60,379 nucleotides of DNA from Pirellulales bacterium. GTDB lineage: Bacteria > Planctomycetota > Planctomycetia > Pirellulales > JAEUIK01. The stretch lies in contig JAHBXR010000031.1 in the NCBI GenBank assembly GCA_019636335.1, forward strand, positions 1-60,379, written 5' to 3'. Below the pieces are notes generated by a model. The model was not told where the DNA came from. It ran no database searches and saw only the letters and a list, made by a program, of their open reading frames with translations. Position numbers and translations under genes: made by a program. Shown here piece after piece: positions 1 to 7,303 of the stretch (positions within the stretch are counted from its first letter, which is position 1; every line of letters begins with the position of its first letter).

Positions 1-231
1 ACGCCATCCTAATTGCAGCAGTTGCTGGGCAATTCGGCAGCATGATTCCGTGTCCCCCGCAGGGTGTACGACGAGGTCGGCATCTTTCGTATTGACCGCG
101 CGGCCAATCAGTTGGTCTCGGAAGTGGTAAGCCGCGGCCAGGCTCCCGGTGACGAACAGGTGTTTCCTCAGCGTCGGTGGTAGATCGGTTGCAAGACGCT
201 GAAAGAGCGTTTCCGGGTCAAGTCGATTCAT
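1..231 (-). CDS. Nucleotidyltransferase-fold protein, AbiEii-like (3' end outside window)
   Basis: Seventy-seven codons are visible from the ATG at 231; the frame stays open to base 1, so the gene is cut by the window edge. The fragment has the opening of a polymerase-beta-type nucleotidyltransferase: a VTGSLAAAYHF stretch (the GS motif) about residues 31-41 and KDADLVV about residues 54-60 (the acidic metal-binding motif). Its ATG overlaps the stop of the upstream gene as ATGA (228-231), so the two are translationally coupled. A helix-turn-helix partner followed by a nucleotidyltransferase is the layout of AbiE-type (type IV) toxin-antitoxin pairs, where the second gene is the toxin. The family call rests on the fold motifs plus this order. 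It could instead be a nucleotidyltransferase substrate-binding or MNT-like protein. Confidence 0.6.
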   Translation of the reverse strand, partial: MNRLDPETLFQRLATDLPPTLRKHLFVTGSLAAAYHFRDQLIGRAVNTKDADLVVHPAGDTESCCRIAQQLLQLGWR

Positions 232-1325
232 ATTAGCCGAGCTTCCGGGCGGAGCGCCGTCAAAAGGTGATTGGCCTGAGCCACTAGTTCCAGGTCGAGG
301 AGACCGAGAGCTGTTTCGACCGGATCGGCAAATGGTAGTTGGCCAGATGGATTGTCGGCGAACAACGACTTGGCTCGAAAAAGTGGCTGCACGACCAGCA
401 GCGCTGATTGGGAAGTATCCTCGATCAATTCGAGTGCAGGATCGAGACGCATCACGAATCCCAAGTCGACCCTGGCCGCTGGAGCGTGCAATACGACATC
501 CAGGCGTGGAGTTCCGTGTAGGTCCAAATCTGGATCCCAATAGCGTGCTGCCAGCACTCCACCGACCGCCGCGCCACCTGGTCGAAGCTTTTCCAAACGC
601 TGCATCAATTGCAGGGGCGACGTGAGATCTCCCGAAGCGTCTTGGAAGCGATACGCAAGTCGCGCTGATTGCCCCAAGACACAGATTTCATCCCAGGCAT
701 CGTGTGGAAATGCCGTAAGCTCGGCCGAGCGGTTTGATCGATAGTTCAGACGTTTGCGAAGTGCAGGTCTTGCCAGCGCTTGGCGTACCGTTGGGTAGCT
801 GCAGCCGACGTTCGCGGCGAGTTCTCCGATTGCGATTGGCCCTTGTTTGAGGAGCCACCTGTTCAGCATCACCTTCCATACTTCGTAGTCTTTCATTCCT
901 GGGCGTCTACTACGAAAGGAACGGAGACCCGAGTGGCGTTCTTCCGCCTTGCTCGAGTCAAGTGAAATGGACAGCGCTTGGATTTGGGGATCTGACGGTA
1001 GGCACCAACTTCGTTCTGTCCCAACAACAAGCAACCGCATTCGATCGGTGACCTGCGGACCTAGGACTTCGGTGAGTTCCTTCCATTCCTTGCGGAGTCT
1101 CGCCTCGGACAATTGCGGTCGAATCAGTATCAGGCAGGCTCGCTCAAGGGTTGGATGTTTGTTTAGGTAGAGCGCCGTTTGCAGTAGGGCAAAGTAGAAG
1201 GCCCGACCGCTCGATAATTCATTTTCGACTTTGAGGGCCAATCGCCGGTCATTGCTCACTAGGTCCACTTTTGCCCGCTCGAGTTCGAAGAAACCAGGAA
1301 TCGTGGGTAGCATGCGTCTAGCCAT
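228..1325 (-). CDS. Winged-helix regulator, AbiEi-like antitoxin candidate
   Basis: A protein of about 365 residues. A helix-turn-helix is visible in the middle (GPIAIGELAANVGCSYPTV, before residue 200). It is followed by a C-terminal half rich in RLDVVLHA and LLVVQPLFRAKSLF stretches ending in DPVETALGLLDLELV. That C-terminal part resembles those of AbiEi-like proteins and other HTH proteins paired with nucleotidyltransferases. It overlaps the downstream nucleotidyltransferase gene by 4 bp. By analogy it would repress its own operon and neutralise the partner. I chose ATG 1325; a TTG at 1355 would add 10 residues and ATG 1313 would remove 4. No clear Shine-Dalgarno sequence supports any of them. 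The family assignment is an inference from the HTH and operon structure; the repeats at 1361-1388 could be its operator. Confidence 0.5.
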   Translation of the reverse strand: MARRMLPTIPGFFELERAKVDLVSNDRRLALKVENELSSGRAFYFALLQTALYLNKHPTLERACLILIRPQLSEARLRKEWKELTEVLGPQVTDRMRLLVVGTERSWCLPSDPQIQALSISLDSSKAEERHSGLRSFRSRRPGMKDYEVWKVMLNRWLLKQGPIAIGELAANVGCSYPTVRQALARPALRKRLNYRSNRSAELTAFPHDAWDEICVLGQSARLAYRFQDASGDLTSPLQLMQRLEKLRPGGAAVGGVLAARYWDPDLDLHGTPRLDVVLHAPAARVDLGFVMRLDPALELIEDTSQSALLVVQPLFRAKSLFADNPSGQLPFADPVETALGLLDLELVAQANHLLTALRPEARLI

Positions 1326-1355
1326 GGGGTTCCAACCAATAATTGGCACTTGCAA

Positions 1356-1388
1356 GTTATATTGAAAGTATACAGTTAAATTGAAAGT
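1356..1388 (-). promoter_or_regulatory. Candidate promoter/operator of the AbiE-like pair
   Basis: Two direct copies of ATTGAAAGT lie at 1361-1369 and 1380-1388, 19 bp apart (about two helical turns). On the minus strand a TATAAC box (1361-1356) sits about 30 bp before ATG 1325. The local AT richness contrasts with the surrounding GC-rich DNA. A regulator binding the repeats would cover this promoter. No good -35 box was found. Confidence 0.35.
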
Positions 1389-1479
1389 TGCAGATTCATA
1401 TTTGCGTTTTGAGCCAAGGAAGCCCGAAAGAATGCGACCTGAACCCTCGAACGCACCTGAAAAATGTGTGGCAAATTGA

Positions 1480-1496
1480 CGTACAATTGCCGTACG
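1480..1496 (+). promoter_or_regulatory. Candidate promoter/operator of tacAT
   Basis: CGTAC is repeated directly at 1480-1484 and 1491-1495, around a TACAAT -10-like hexamer at 1482-1487. TSS-to-start distance would be about 33 bp to ATG 1527. The repeat overlapping the -10 box is what autoregulation by a ribbon-helix-helix antitoxin would need. The -35 region is weak. Confidence 0.4.
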
Positions 1497-1526
1497 GGCT
1501 TGGCCCTAAGTCGTGAGGATCTCGAG

Positions 1527-1811
1527 ATGAGTACGTCTAATCATGATGCGCGGCTTAATTTCCGATTGCCGGCGGAACTCAAGAGAATCATCGAAGAGGC
1601 CGCTGCCGAGCTTGGTCAGACCGTCAGCGACTTTGCGATTTCGACCTTGGTGCAGACAGCCCACCGAGTCATTCAATCGCGAGAAGTTACGGTGCTTTCC
1701 GATCGCGATCGCGAAGCGTTCATGGCCATCCTGGATGACAAGTCCGCAAAGCCGAATCGTGCCCTCAAAGAGGCCGCGAAGCAGTATCGTCGCGAAGTCG
1801 AAGAAGAATGA
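1527..1811 (+). CDS. tacA: DUF1778 (TacA-type) antitoxin
   Basis: A 94-residue protein with an N-terminal ribbon-helix-helix region: DARLNFRLPAELKRIIEEAA forms the strand and first helix, and GQTVSDFAISTLVQTA the second helix. The C-terminal tail is charged (EAAKQYRREVEEE), as expected for the toxin-wrapping part. In characterised TacA/TacT systems the antitoxin binds DNA and blocks the acetyltransferase toxin. The ATG at 1527 is preceded by GAGGAT at 1515-1520. An upstream in-frame ATG at 1464 would add 21 residues unlike the family and lies before the probable promoter. The stop overlaps the toxin ATG (ATGA, 1808-1811), so the pair is coupled. Confidence 0.85.
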   Translation: MSTSNHDARLNFRLPAELKRIIEEAAAELGQTVSDFAISTLVQTAHRVIQSREVTVLSDRDREAFMAILDDKSAKPNRALKEAAKQYRREVEEE

Positions 1812-2317
1812 CGCAATGGCGGATCGAGCGATTGAGATCCGACCACGACCGCGCAGCTTTCAGTTGCGGCCACGCGATGCTGGATGATTGGCTCAAACTC
1901 CGAGCCAGTCAGTTCGACCGCAAGGACCTTGCTCGCACCTTCGTAGCGGTAAGGCCAGGCGATTCATCCGTTTTGGGCTACTACGCGCTCTCGAGCCATC
2001 ATGTTTCGCATGAGTCGCTTCCCGCGGATGAATCTAAAGGGGTGTCGCGACTCGACGTACCGGTGGCGCTGATTGGCCCCCTGGCAGTCGATCAATGCGT
2101 GCGTGGGCAAGGATTGGGGGGGTATCTCTTAATCCATGCCCTGCGCCGAGTGGGGCCATTGGCAGATGAAATCGGCATCCGGGCCGTTGAGGTCGACACG
2201 ATCGACGATGCCGCGCGCAAATTCTACCTGAAATATGGCTTCAAGCCGCTTACGGACGCCCCTCGTCATCTGTACATTTCTACGCGCACGATCCGCGCGC
2301 TCTTGAGATTGCCATAA
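1808..2317 (+). CDS. tacT: GNAT acetyltransferase toxin, TacT type
   Basis: A 169-residue GNAT-fold protein. The acetyl-CoA loop is visible as VRGQGLGGYLL (about residues 97-107), preceded by the LIGPLAVDQ strand. The C-terminal motif KFYLKYGFKPL is typical of TacT-like toxins. In this family the enzyme acetylates the amino group of aminoacyl-tRNA and stops translation. It directly follows, and overlaps by 4 bp, a DUF1778 antitoxin, which is the diagnostic arrangement. The gene appears intact, with no frameshift. Which tRNA is targeted cannot be read from the sequence. Confidence 0.85.
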   Translation: MTQWRIERLRSDHDRAAFSCGHAMLDDWLKLRASQFDRKDLARTFVAVRPGDSSVLGYYALSSHHVSHESLPADESKGVSRLDVPVALIGPLAVDQCVRGQGLGGYLLIHALRRVGPLADEIGIRAVEVDTIDDAARKFYLKYGFKPLTDAPRHLYISTRTIRALLRLP

Positions 2318-2386
2318 CGGACGGATGTCGGTCGGAAACGATTGTCAATCGCCACCAACATCGGTCAGAAAAAGCTCGGCGGGGGC

Positions 2387-2415
2387 TTGTACTTAGGTAG
2401 TGGCTTGTGCAATAT
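2387..2415 (+). promoter_or_regulatory. Weak sigma-70-like promoter candidate for the nuo cluster
   Basis: TTGTAC (2387-2392) and CAATAT (2410-2415) are separated by 17 bp, 123 bp before the nuoH GTG. The match is only moderate. It is the best one in the 220-bp gap between tacT and nuoH, which otherwise holds nothing recognisable. Confidence 0.25.
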
Positions 2416-2537
2416 TTCACGATCTTGCGGGACGCTGGCGTGGCATCTGCTAGCTAGGCAGACCGTACGCAAGCTTGCCAGACTCCCTGTTCCGTGCCTA
2501 CCACGCACAGGACCGCCCGGTTTAGGACGAACCCAAC

Positions 2538-3806
2538 GTGGCCCAGTTCTTCATTGAGACGATCGGCCTCCCCTCGTGGCTTGGTTACCTGGCCACAGGG
2601 TTGATTCAGTGCGCCCTGCTGCTGGCCGTCCCCTTTGTGGGGGCGATGGTCTTCGTGTGGATGGAGCGCAAGGTCAGTGCCCGCATTCAGGACCGCCTCG
2701 GTCCCACTCGCTGCGGCGGCAAGTTCGGCTGGCTGCAGTTGCTGGCCGACGGTTTAAAGCTCATCACGAAAGAAGACCTGCGGCCGGCCGAGGCCGATCG
2801 CCTGCTCTTCTTGACCGCTCCCTATATCAGCCTGACCGCCTCGTATGCCGCGCTTCTCGCGCTGCCGTTCAGCTATGGCTGGGTGCCGCAGCACTTGAAC
2901 GTGGCGGTGTTTTTCATCATCGCGGTGATGGGGATCGAGGTCTTCGGCGTGATTCTGGCCGGCTATGCCTCGGCCTCGAAATGGTCCCTCTTCGGCGGCA
3001 TGCGCGAGGCGGCACAGGTCGTGAGCTACGAAGTCCCCCTCGGCATGTGCATCGTCGTGCCGGTGCTCATCGCGGGCACGATGGACCTGGTGGCGATCGG
3101 CCAGATGCAAGCCGGCCTGTTCACCAACTGGTTCATCTTCCACGATCCCTTCACGTTCATCACATTCTGGGTCTACTTCACCTGTGCCACGGCCAGCGTG
3201 AATCGCGCCCCCTTCGACCTGGCCGAGGCCGAGAGCGAGCTCGTCGCCGGTTTCCACACCGAATACTCCGGCTTCCGTTGGCTGTCGTTCTTCATGGCCG
3301 AGTACGGCTCGATGTTCACGGTCAGCGCGCTGGCCGCGATCTTGTTCTTCGGCGGCTGGAACGGCCCGATTCCGATCACCACCTGGCTCGGTCTCACCTA
3401 TGAGAATGGGGCGTTCGTCGGCTGGATCGGCAATTTCCTGGGCCTGGTCAATTTCGTCGGCAAGGCGGTGGTCGGCGTCACGATCATGATCTGGGTTCGC
3501 TGGACGGTGCCTCGCTTGCGCATCGACCAGGTGATGAAGACGTGCCTCAAATACTGCACGCCGATCGCCGCGGTGATGTTCCTGGGGGCGACGGTCTGGA
3601 CCCTCCTTTTGCCCGGCGGCTTGGTGCTGCGTTCGACCCCCTACGCCTTGGTGCGCGAGGAAACCTATCCGCCGTTGGCCCCCGTGGCCAACGAGCAACC
3701 CGCGGCCGAGCCTGCTCCCGCGGAAGCCGCCAGCGTGGCGCCCGCCAGCGAGCAGTTGGTCGACCATCGTGCCAGTGCAGCCGCGGCTGCCGTCGAGGGA
3801 GAGTGA
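2538..3806 (+). CDS. nuoH: NADH-quinone oxidoreductase subunit H
   Basis: A 422-residue membrane subunit at the junction of the membrane and peripheral arms of complex I, where it forms the quinone channel. Family signatures are clear: FVWMERKVSARIQDRLGP (about residues 40-57), GLKLITKEDLRP, and RAPFDLAEAESELVAGFHTEYSG (about residues 223-245), the conserved acidic loop facing the quinone site. Eight or so hydrophobic segments follow. The last ~45 residues are an Ala/Pro/Glu tail that E. coli NuoH lacks. The start is GTG at 2538. It is the first gene of the run, with nuoJ 2 bp behind. nuoI, normally next, is absent here. Confidence 0.95.
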   Translation: MAQFFIETIGLPSWLGYLATGLIQCALLLAVPFVGAMVFVWMERKVSARIQDRLGPTRCGGKFGWLQLLADGLKLITKEDLRPAEADRLLFLTAPYISLTASYAALLALPFSYGWVPQHLNVAVFFIIAVMGIEVFGVILAGYASASKWSLFGGMREAAQVVSYEVPLGMCIVVPVLIAGTMDLVAIGQMQAGLFTNWFIFHDPFTFITFWVYFTCATASVNRAPFDLAEAESELVAGFHTEYSGFRWLSFFMAEYGSMFTVSALAAILFFGGWNGPIPITTWLGLTYENGAFVGWIGNFLGLVNFVGKAVVGVTIMIWVRWTVPRLRIDQVMKTCLKYCTPIAAVMFLGATVWTLLLPGGLVLRSTPYALVREETYPPLAPVANEQPAAEPAPAEAASVAPASEQLVDHRASAAAAAVEGE

Positions 3807-3808
3807 AC

Positions 3809-4432
3809 GTGGATCCGATCAACTGGCAATCGTTCTTCTTTCTGCTGTTCTCGGCGGTCGCCTGCTTCTTCGCCGTGGCGGTGGTCATTTCGCAGAACAT
3901 CGTGCGAATGGCCTTTTACCTGATTCTTTCGCTGGGCGCGACGGCGGGACTGTTCTTTCTGGCAGGCGCCGATTTCGTGGGCGCCATGCAGTTGATGATC
4001 TACGTCGGTGGCACGCTCGTGCTACTGGTCTTCGGCGTGATGCTCACGGCCCAGGGCCCGTTCATCACCATGAAGACACGCTCTGGCGAGTGGATCCTGG
4101 CGGTCATCGTCGGTGGTTCGCTGCTGGCGGTCCTCGTGCAGACGGCCATCAGTGTCGACGCGTGGCAGGGCCCCGCCATACCCGCCCCGGGCGATGCCGA
4201 GCAGGTGGCGGCCGTCGCGGCCACGCAAAATGAAATCACGCATACCGCGACGCGGTTGGGCATGGGCATGCTCGGTGCCCGCGTCGATCAGCTCGAGCAA
4301 AGCAATCCCACCGTCCGCGAAGGCATGTCGGGCTATCTGCTGCCGTTTGAAATCGTGTCGCTGCACCTGCTGGTCGTGTTGGTCGGAGCGGCATATCTCG
4401 CCCGCACCAAGAAGCGTGCCGACGCGGTCTGA
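3809..4432 (+). CDS. nuoJ: NADH-quinone oxidoreductase subunit J
   Basis: A 207-residue membrane subunit of complex I. It begins MDPINWQSFFFLLFSAVA and has the family motif DFVGAMQLMIYVGGTLVLLVFGVML (about residues 53-77), the helix with the pi-bulge near NuoK. An extra soluble stretch rich in Ala and Gln lies between the fourth and last helices, before the LLPFEIVSLHLLVVLVGAAYLA helix. I chose GTG at 3809 because GAGGGAGAG at 3795-3803 lies at the right distance. The in-frame sequence upstream is the nuoH gene in another frame. It is followed by nuoK after 29 bp. Confidence 0.92.
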   Translation: MDPINWQSFFFLLFSAVACFFAVAVVISQNIVRMAFYLILSLGATAGLFFLAGADFVGAMQLMIYVGGTLVLLVFGVMLTAQGPFITMKTRSGEWILAVIVGGSLLAVLVQTAISVDAWQGPAIPAPGDAEQVAAVAATQNEITHTATRLGMGMLGARVDQLEQSNPTVREGMSGYLLPFEIVSLHLLVVLVGAAYLARTKKRADAV

Positions 4433-4461
4433 CAGACGCATTGCAATCCAGGCGATCGATC

Positions 4462-4806
4462 ATGAATCTACTAACCGCACCCCTCGGCGTGACACCGCTC
4501 CTCATCGTCGGCGCGGTGCTGTTCGTTTGCGGCGCCGTATGCATGGCCACCAAACGCAACGCCCTGGGGGTCTTGATGGGCATCGAATTGGTGCTGAATG
4601 GCGCGAATGTGAACTTCGTGGCCTTCAGCAATCCCACCTTGCGGGCCGACTCGCAATTCTCGCTGGGGCTCGACGGCCAGTTGATCGCGCTGTTTGTCAT
4701 CGTGCTGGCTGCCGCCGAGGCCGCGGTGGCGCTGGCCATCGTGCTGAATCTGTACAACAACCACGCCACGGTCGATCTCGACCGGGCCGATGAGCTCAAG
4801 GGCTGA
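4462..4806 (+). CDS. nuoK: NADH-quinone oxidoreductase subunit K
   Basis: A 114-residue, three-helix membrane subunit of the proton-pumping module, homologous to MrpC. The family signature MGIELVLNGANVNFVAF (about residues 39-55) carries the key glutamate of helix 2; a second glutamate sits in LAAAEAAVALAIVL in helix 3. The start ATG at 4462 gives the usual NuoK length; an upstream TTG at 4441 in frame is less likely. Its TGA overlaps the ATG of nuoL (TGATG, 4804-4808), so the two are translationally coupled. Confidence 0.93.
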   Translation: MNLLTAPLGVTPLLIVGAVLFVCGAVCMATKRNALGVLMGIELVLNGANVNFVAFSNPTLRADSQFSLGLDGQLIALFVIVLAAAEAAVALAIVLNLYNNHATVDLDRADELKG

Positions 4807-7229
4807 TGGACCATCTCGCTTCAACACTGCCGACGCTGTTGGGACTGGCCTGGCTCGTGCCGCTGGTCTCCTTCACGCTTATCGTGCTCTTCGGTTCCCG
4901 CATGGGAAAAGCGGGCGTGCTGGCGGGCTATGTCGCCACCGGCGCGATCCTGACTTCGTTCCTGCTTTCGCTCACCTCGTTGGGCCTCTGGCTGAGCGAA
5001 GTCGGTCCCCTGCCCGAGGGCGCCCCTGCCGCAGTGGCGCACGACGAAGAAGACGCGCACGCGGCGGAAGGTCACGACACGCATGCGGCGGATGAGCACG
5101 CGGCCAACGCTCATGCAGCAGACGAGCACGGCCACGACGCGCATGCGGCCCATGCCCCCGTCCCGCCCAAGTACATCGCCGGCGTCTGGTATCCCCTGGG
5201 CATCTTCGATTCGCTTCGCATCGATATCGGCTACCACATCGATGCGCTGACCGTCTGTATGTTCGCGATGGTCACGCTGATTGCCTCGTGCATCCACTTC
5301 TATGCCATGGGGTACATGCACGATGAACTGCACGACATCACCGACCACGAAGTGACCCTCTCCAACGGGCATCACCTGCACCGCAAGGGACGCTTCTATC
5401 GCTTCTTCCAGTATTTGTCGCTCTTCTGCTTCAGCATGCTGGGGCTGGTCATCGCTGGCAACATCGCGATGGTGTTCGTCTTTTGGGAACTGGTGGGCAT
5501 CTGCTCCTACTTCCTGATCGGCTTCTACATCGAGCGCAAGAGTGCCTCGAACGCGGCCAACAAGGCGTTCATCGTCAACCGCGTCGGCGACTTCGGCATG
5601 ATCATCGGCCTGATGGCCATCTGGGGGAGCCTCGGCACGTTCAACTTCGGCGATATCGACGGCCAGCAGGGGATCTTCAGTCTCGTTCGCCCCGGTCCGG
5701 AATATGCTCTGACGACCCCCGACGGCATGGTCAAGTCGGCCGCCGTCGAGCAGATCGCCGCGGGCGAGGCCCCCACGCCCGAGAAGATCAACGAGTGGCG
5801 CAACAACAAGTTCGGCTACGGTCTGCTGATCGTCGCCGGGTTGGGCATCTTCTGCGGCTGCGTGGGCAAGAGTGCCCAGTTCCCGCTGCACGTCTGGTTG
5901 CCCGACGCGATGGAAGGTCCCACGCCCGTTTCGGCGCTCGTCCACTCGGCCACGATGGTCGCGGCGGGCGTCTACCTGGTGGGCAGGTTCTATCCGGTCT
6001 TCACCCCCGAGGTGTTGCTGGTCATCGCCTACACGGGCGCCATCACCCTCTTCCTGGCGGCGACCATTGCCATTACGGCGACCGACATCAAACGCGTGCT
6101 CGCCTATTCGACCGTCAGCCAGTTGGGCTACATGATGCTGGCCCTGGGCGGCGGCGGCTGGTTCGCCGGCATGTACCACCTCTTCACGCATGCGTTCTTC
6201 AAGAGCTTGTTGTTCATGTGCGCCGGCTCGGTGATCCACGCCGTCCACACGAACGAGATGCCGCAGATGGGCGGGCTCCGCAAGAAAATGCCCTGGACCG
6301 CCTACACTATGCTCGTCGGCGTGCTGGCCATTGCCGGGGCGGGCATTCCCTTCGTGATCGGCTTTAGCGGCTTCTACTCGAAGGATGCCATTCTCGCCCA
6401 GCACCTCTCGTTCGCCTCGACGAATTCGACGCACGCGATTCTGTATTACGCCGCGGCCGGTGGCGCCGCACTGACGTCGTTCTACATGTTCCGGCTGTGG
6501 TTCATGACCTTCGCCGGCAAGCCCCGCGACCATCACGCCTACGATCACGCCCATGAATCTCCCAAGATCATGTACGTGCCGTTGGTGATTCTGTCCGTGT
6601 TTGCCGTGGGCGTGGCCTGGGATCTGCCGTTTACGGATCTCAGCCTGCAGAACTTGCTCGAGCAGGCTCGTCCCGCGGGCGAAGTCGGCGCCGGCGTGTT
6701 GTGGGATTCGCTCGCCTATCCGGCCGAGCATCTGTCGCACGCCCACGAGATTCACGTCGAGGCGACCCTCGTGGCCACCTCGGCGGCGATCGTCGGTTTC
6801 CTGCTGGCGCTCGCCTTCTACGGCATGCACTGGCTCGACGCCGAGGATGCCCGCAGGCAGTTCAGCCCGATCTACCGCTTCCTGGTGAACAAGTGGTACT
6901 TCGACGAGTTGTACGACTTCATCTTCGTGCGGCCGGTGATGTTCGTCTCGAAGTTGATCTCTGATTTCGATCGCAAATGGATCGACGCCTTCATCGACAG
7001 CACGGCCCATTGGACGAAGGCCATTGCACGGTTCGACGATGCCTTCGATCGCACGGTCGTCGATGGTCTGGTGAACGTGCTGGCGGCATGGACCTATTCG
7101 GTGGCGCAATCGCTGCGCGGCATCCAGACCGGCCGGCTGCGTCAGTACGTGATGTTCATCGTGGTAGGCACGGTGGGGTTGTTCGTCTTGGTGAGCATGT
7201 TTTGGAGCTTTGCCGTCGCCGGGGGCTAA
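4806..7229 (+). CDS. nuoL: NADH-quinone oxidoreductase subunit L
   Basis: A large antiporter-like subunit (807 residues) at the distal end of the complex I membrane arm. The proton-channel residues are in place: the glutamate in FVFWELVGICSYFLIG, the lysine in GKSAQFPLHVWLPDAM, and the later GFYSKDAILA lysine. The C-terminal part holds the long lateral helix and final anchor helix. Unusual is a hydrophilic insert after the second helix (residues about 79-117) with ten histidines in 39 residues, interspersed with Ala, Asp and Glu. A second His-rich loop (HHAYDHAHE) occurs near residue 580. The ATG overlaps the nuoK stop. It is longer than the ~613-residue E. coli protein because of these loops. 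Confidence 0.95.
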   Translation: MDHLASTLPTLLGLAWLVPLVSFTLIVLFGSRMGKAGVLAGYVATGAILTSFLLSLTSLGLWLSEVGPLPEGAPAAVAHDEEDAHAAEGHDTHAADEHAANAHAADEHGHDAHAAHAPVPPKYIAGVWYPLGIFDSLRIDIGYHIDALTVCMFAMVTLIASCIHFYAMGYMHDELHDITDHEVTLSNGHHLHRKGRFYRFFQYLSLFCFSMLGLVIAGNIAMVFVFWELVGICSYFLIGFYIERKSASNAANKAFIVNRVGDFGMIIGLMAIWGSLGTFNFGDIDGQQGIFSLVRPGPEYALTTPDGMVKSAAVEQIAAGEAPTPEKINEWRNNKFGYGLLIVAGLGIFCGCVGKSAQFPLHVWLPDAMEGPTPVSALVHSATMVAAGVYLVGRFYPVFTPEVLLVIAYTGAITLFLAATIAITATDIKRVLAYSTVSQLGYMMLALGGGGWFAGMYHLFTHAFFKSLLFMCAGSVIHAVHTNEMPQMGGLRKKMPWTAYTMLVGVLAIAGAGIPFVIGFSGFYSKDAILAQHLSFASTNSTHAILYYAAAGGAALTSFYMFRLWFMTFAGKPRDHHAYDHAHESPKIMYVPLVILSVFAVGVAWDLPFTDLSLQNLLEQARPAGEVGAGVLWDSLAYPAEHLSHAHEIHVEATLVATSAAIVGFLLALAFYGMHWLDAEDARRQFSPIYRFLVNKWYFDELYDFIFVRPVMFVSKLISDFDRKWIDAFIDSTAHWTKAIARFDDAFDRTVVDGLVNVLAAWTYSVAQSLRGIQTGRLRQYVMFIVVGTVGLFVLVSMFWSFAVAGG

Positions 7230-7303
7230 CGTCACGCGGCGAGTCGCCGCGTGGTTCGATCCTGCCGGAACGCCCGAGCCAATAACTTTCGGAAACAAGT
7301 GCT

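Noticed and set aside
1464..1526. Longer start for the TacA-type antitoxin
   Set aside because: Lies upstream of the probable -10 box, with no ribosome-binding site and residues unlike the family.
4821..7298. 825-codon leftward open frame over nuoL
   Set aside because: His/Arg/Asp-rich low-complexity translation, mirror of a well-conserved gene on the other strand; a GC-codon shadow.
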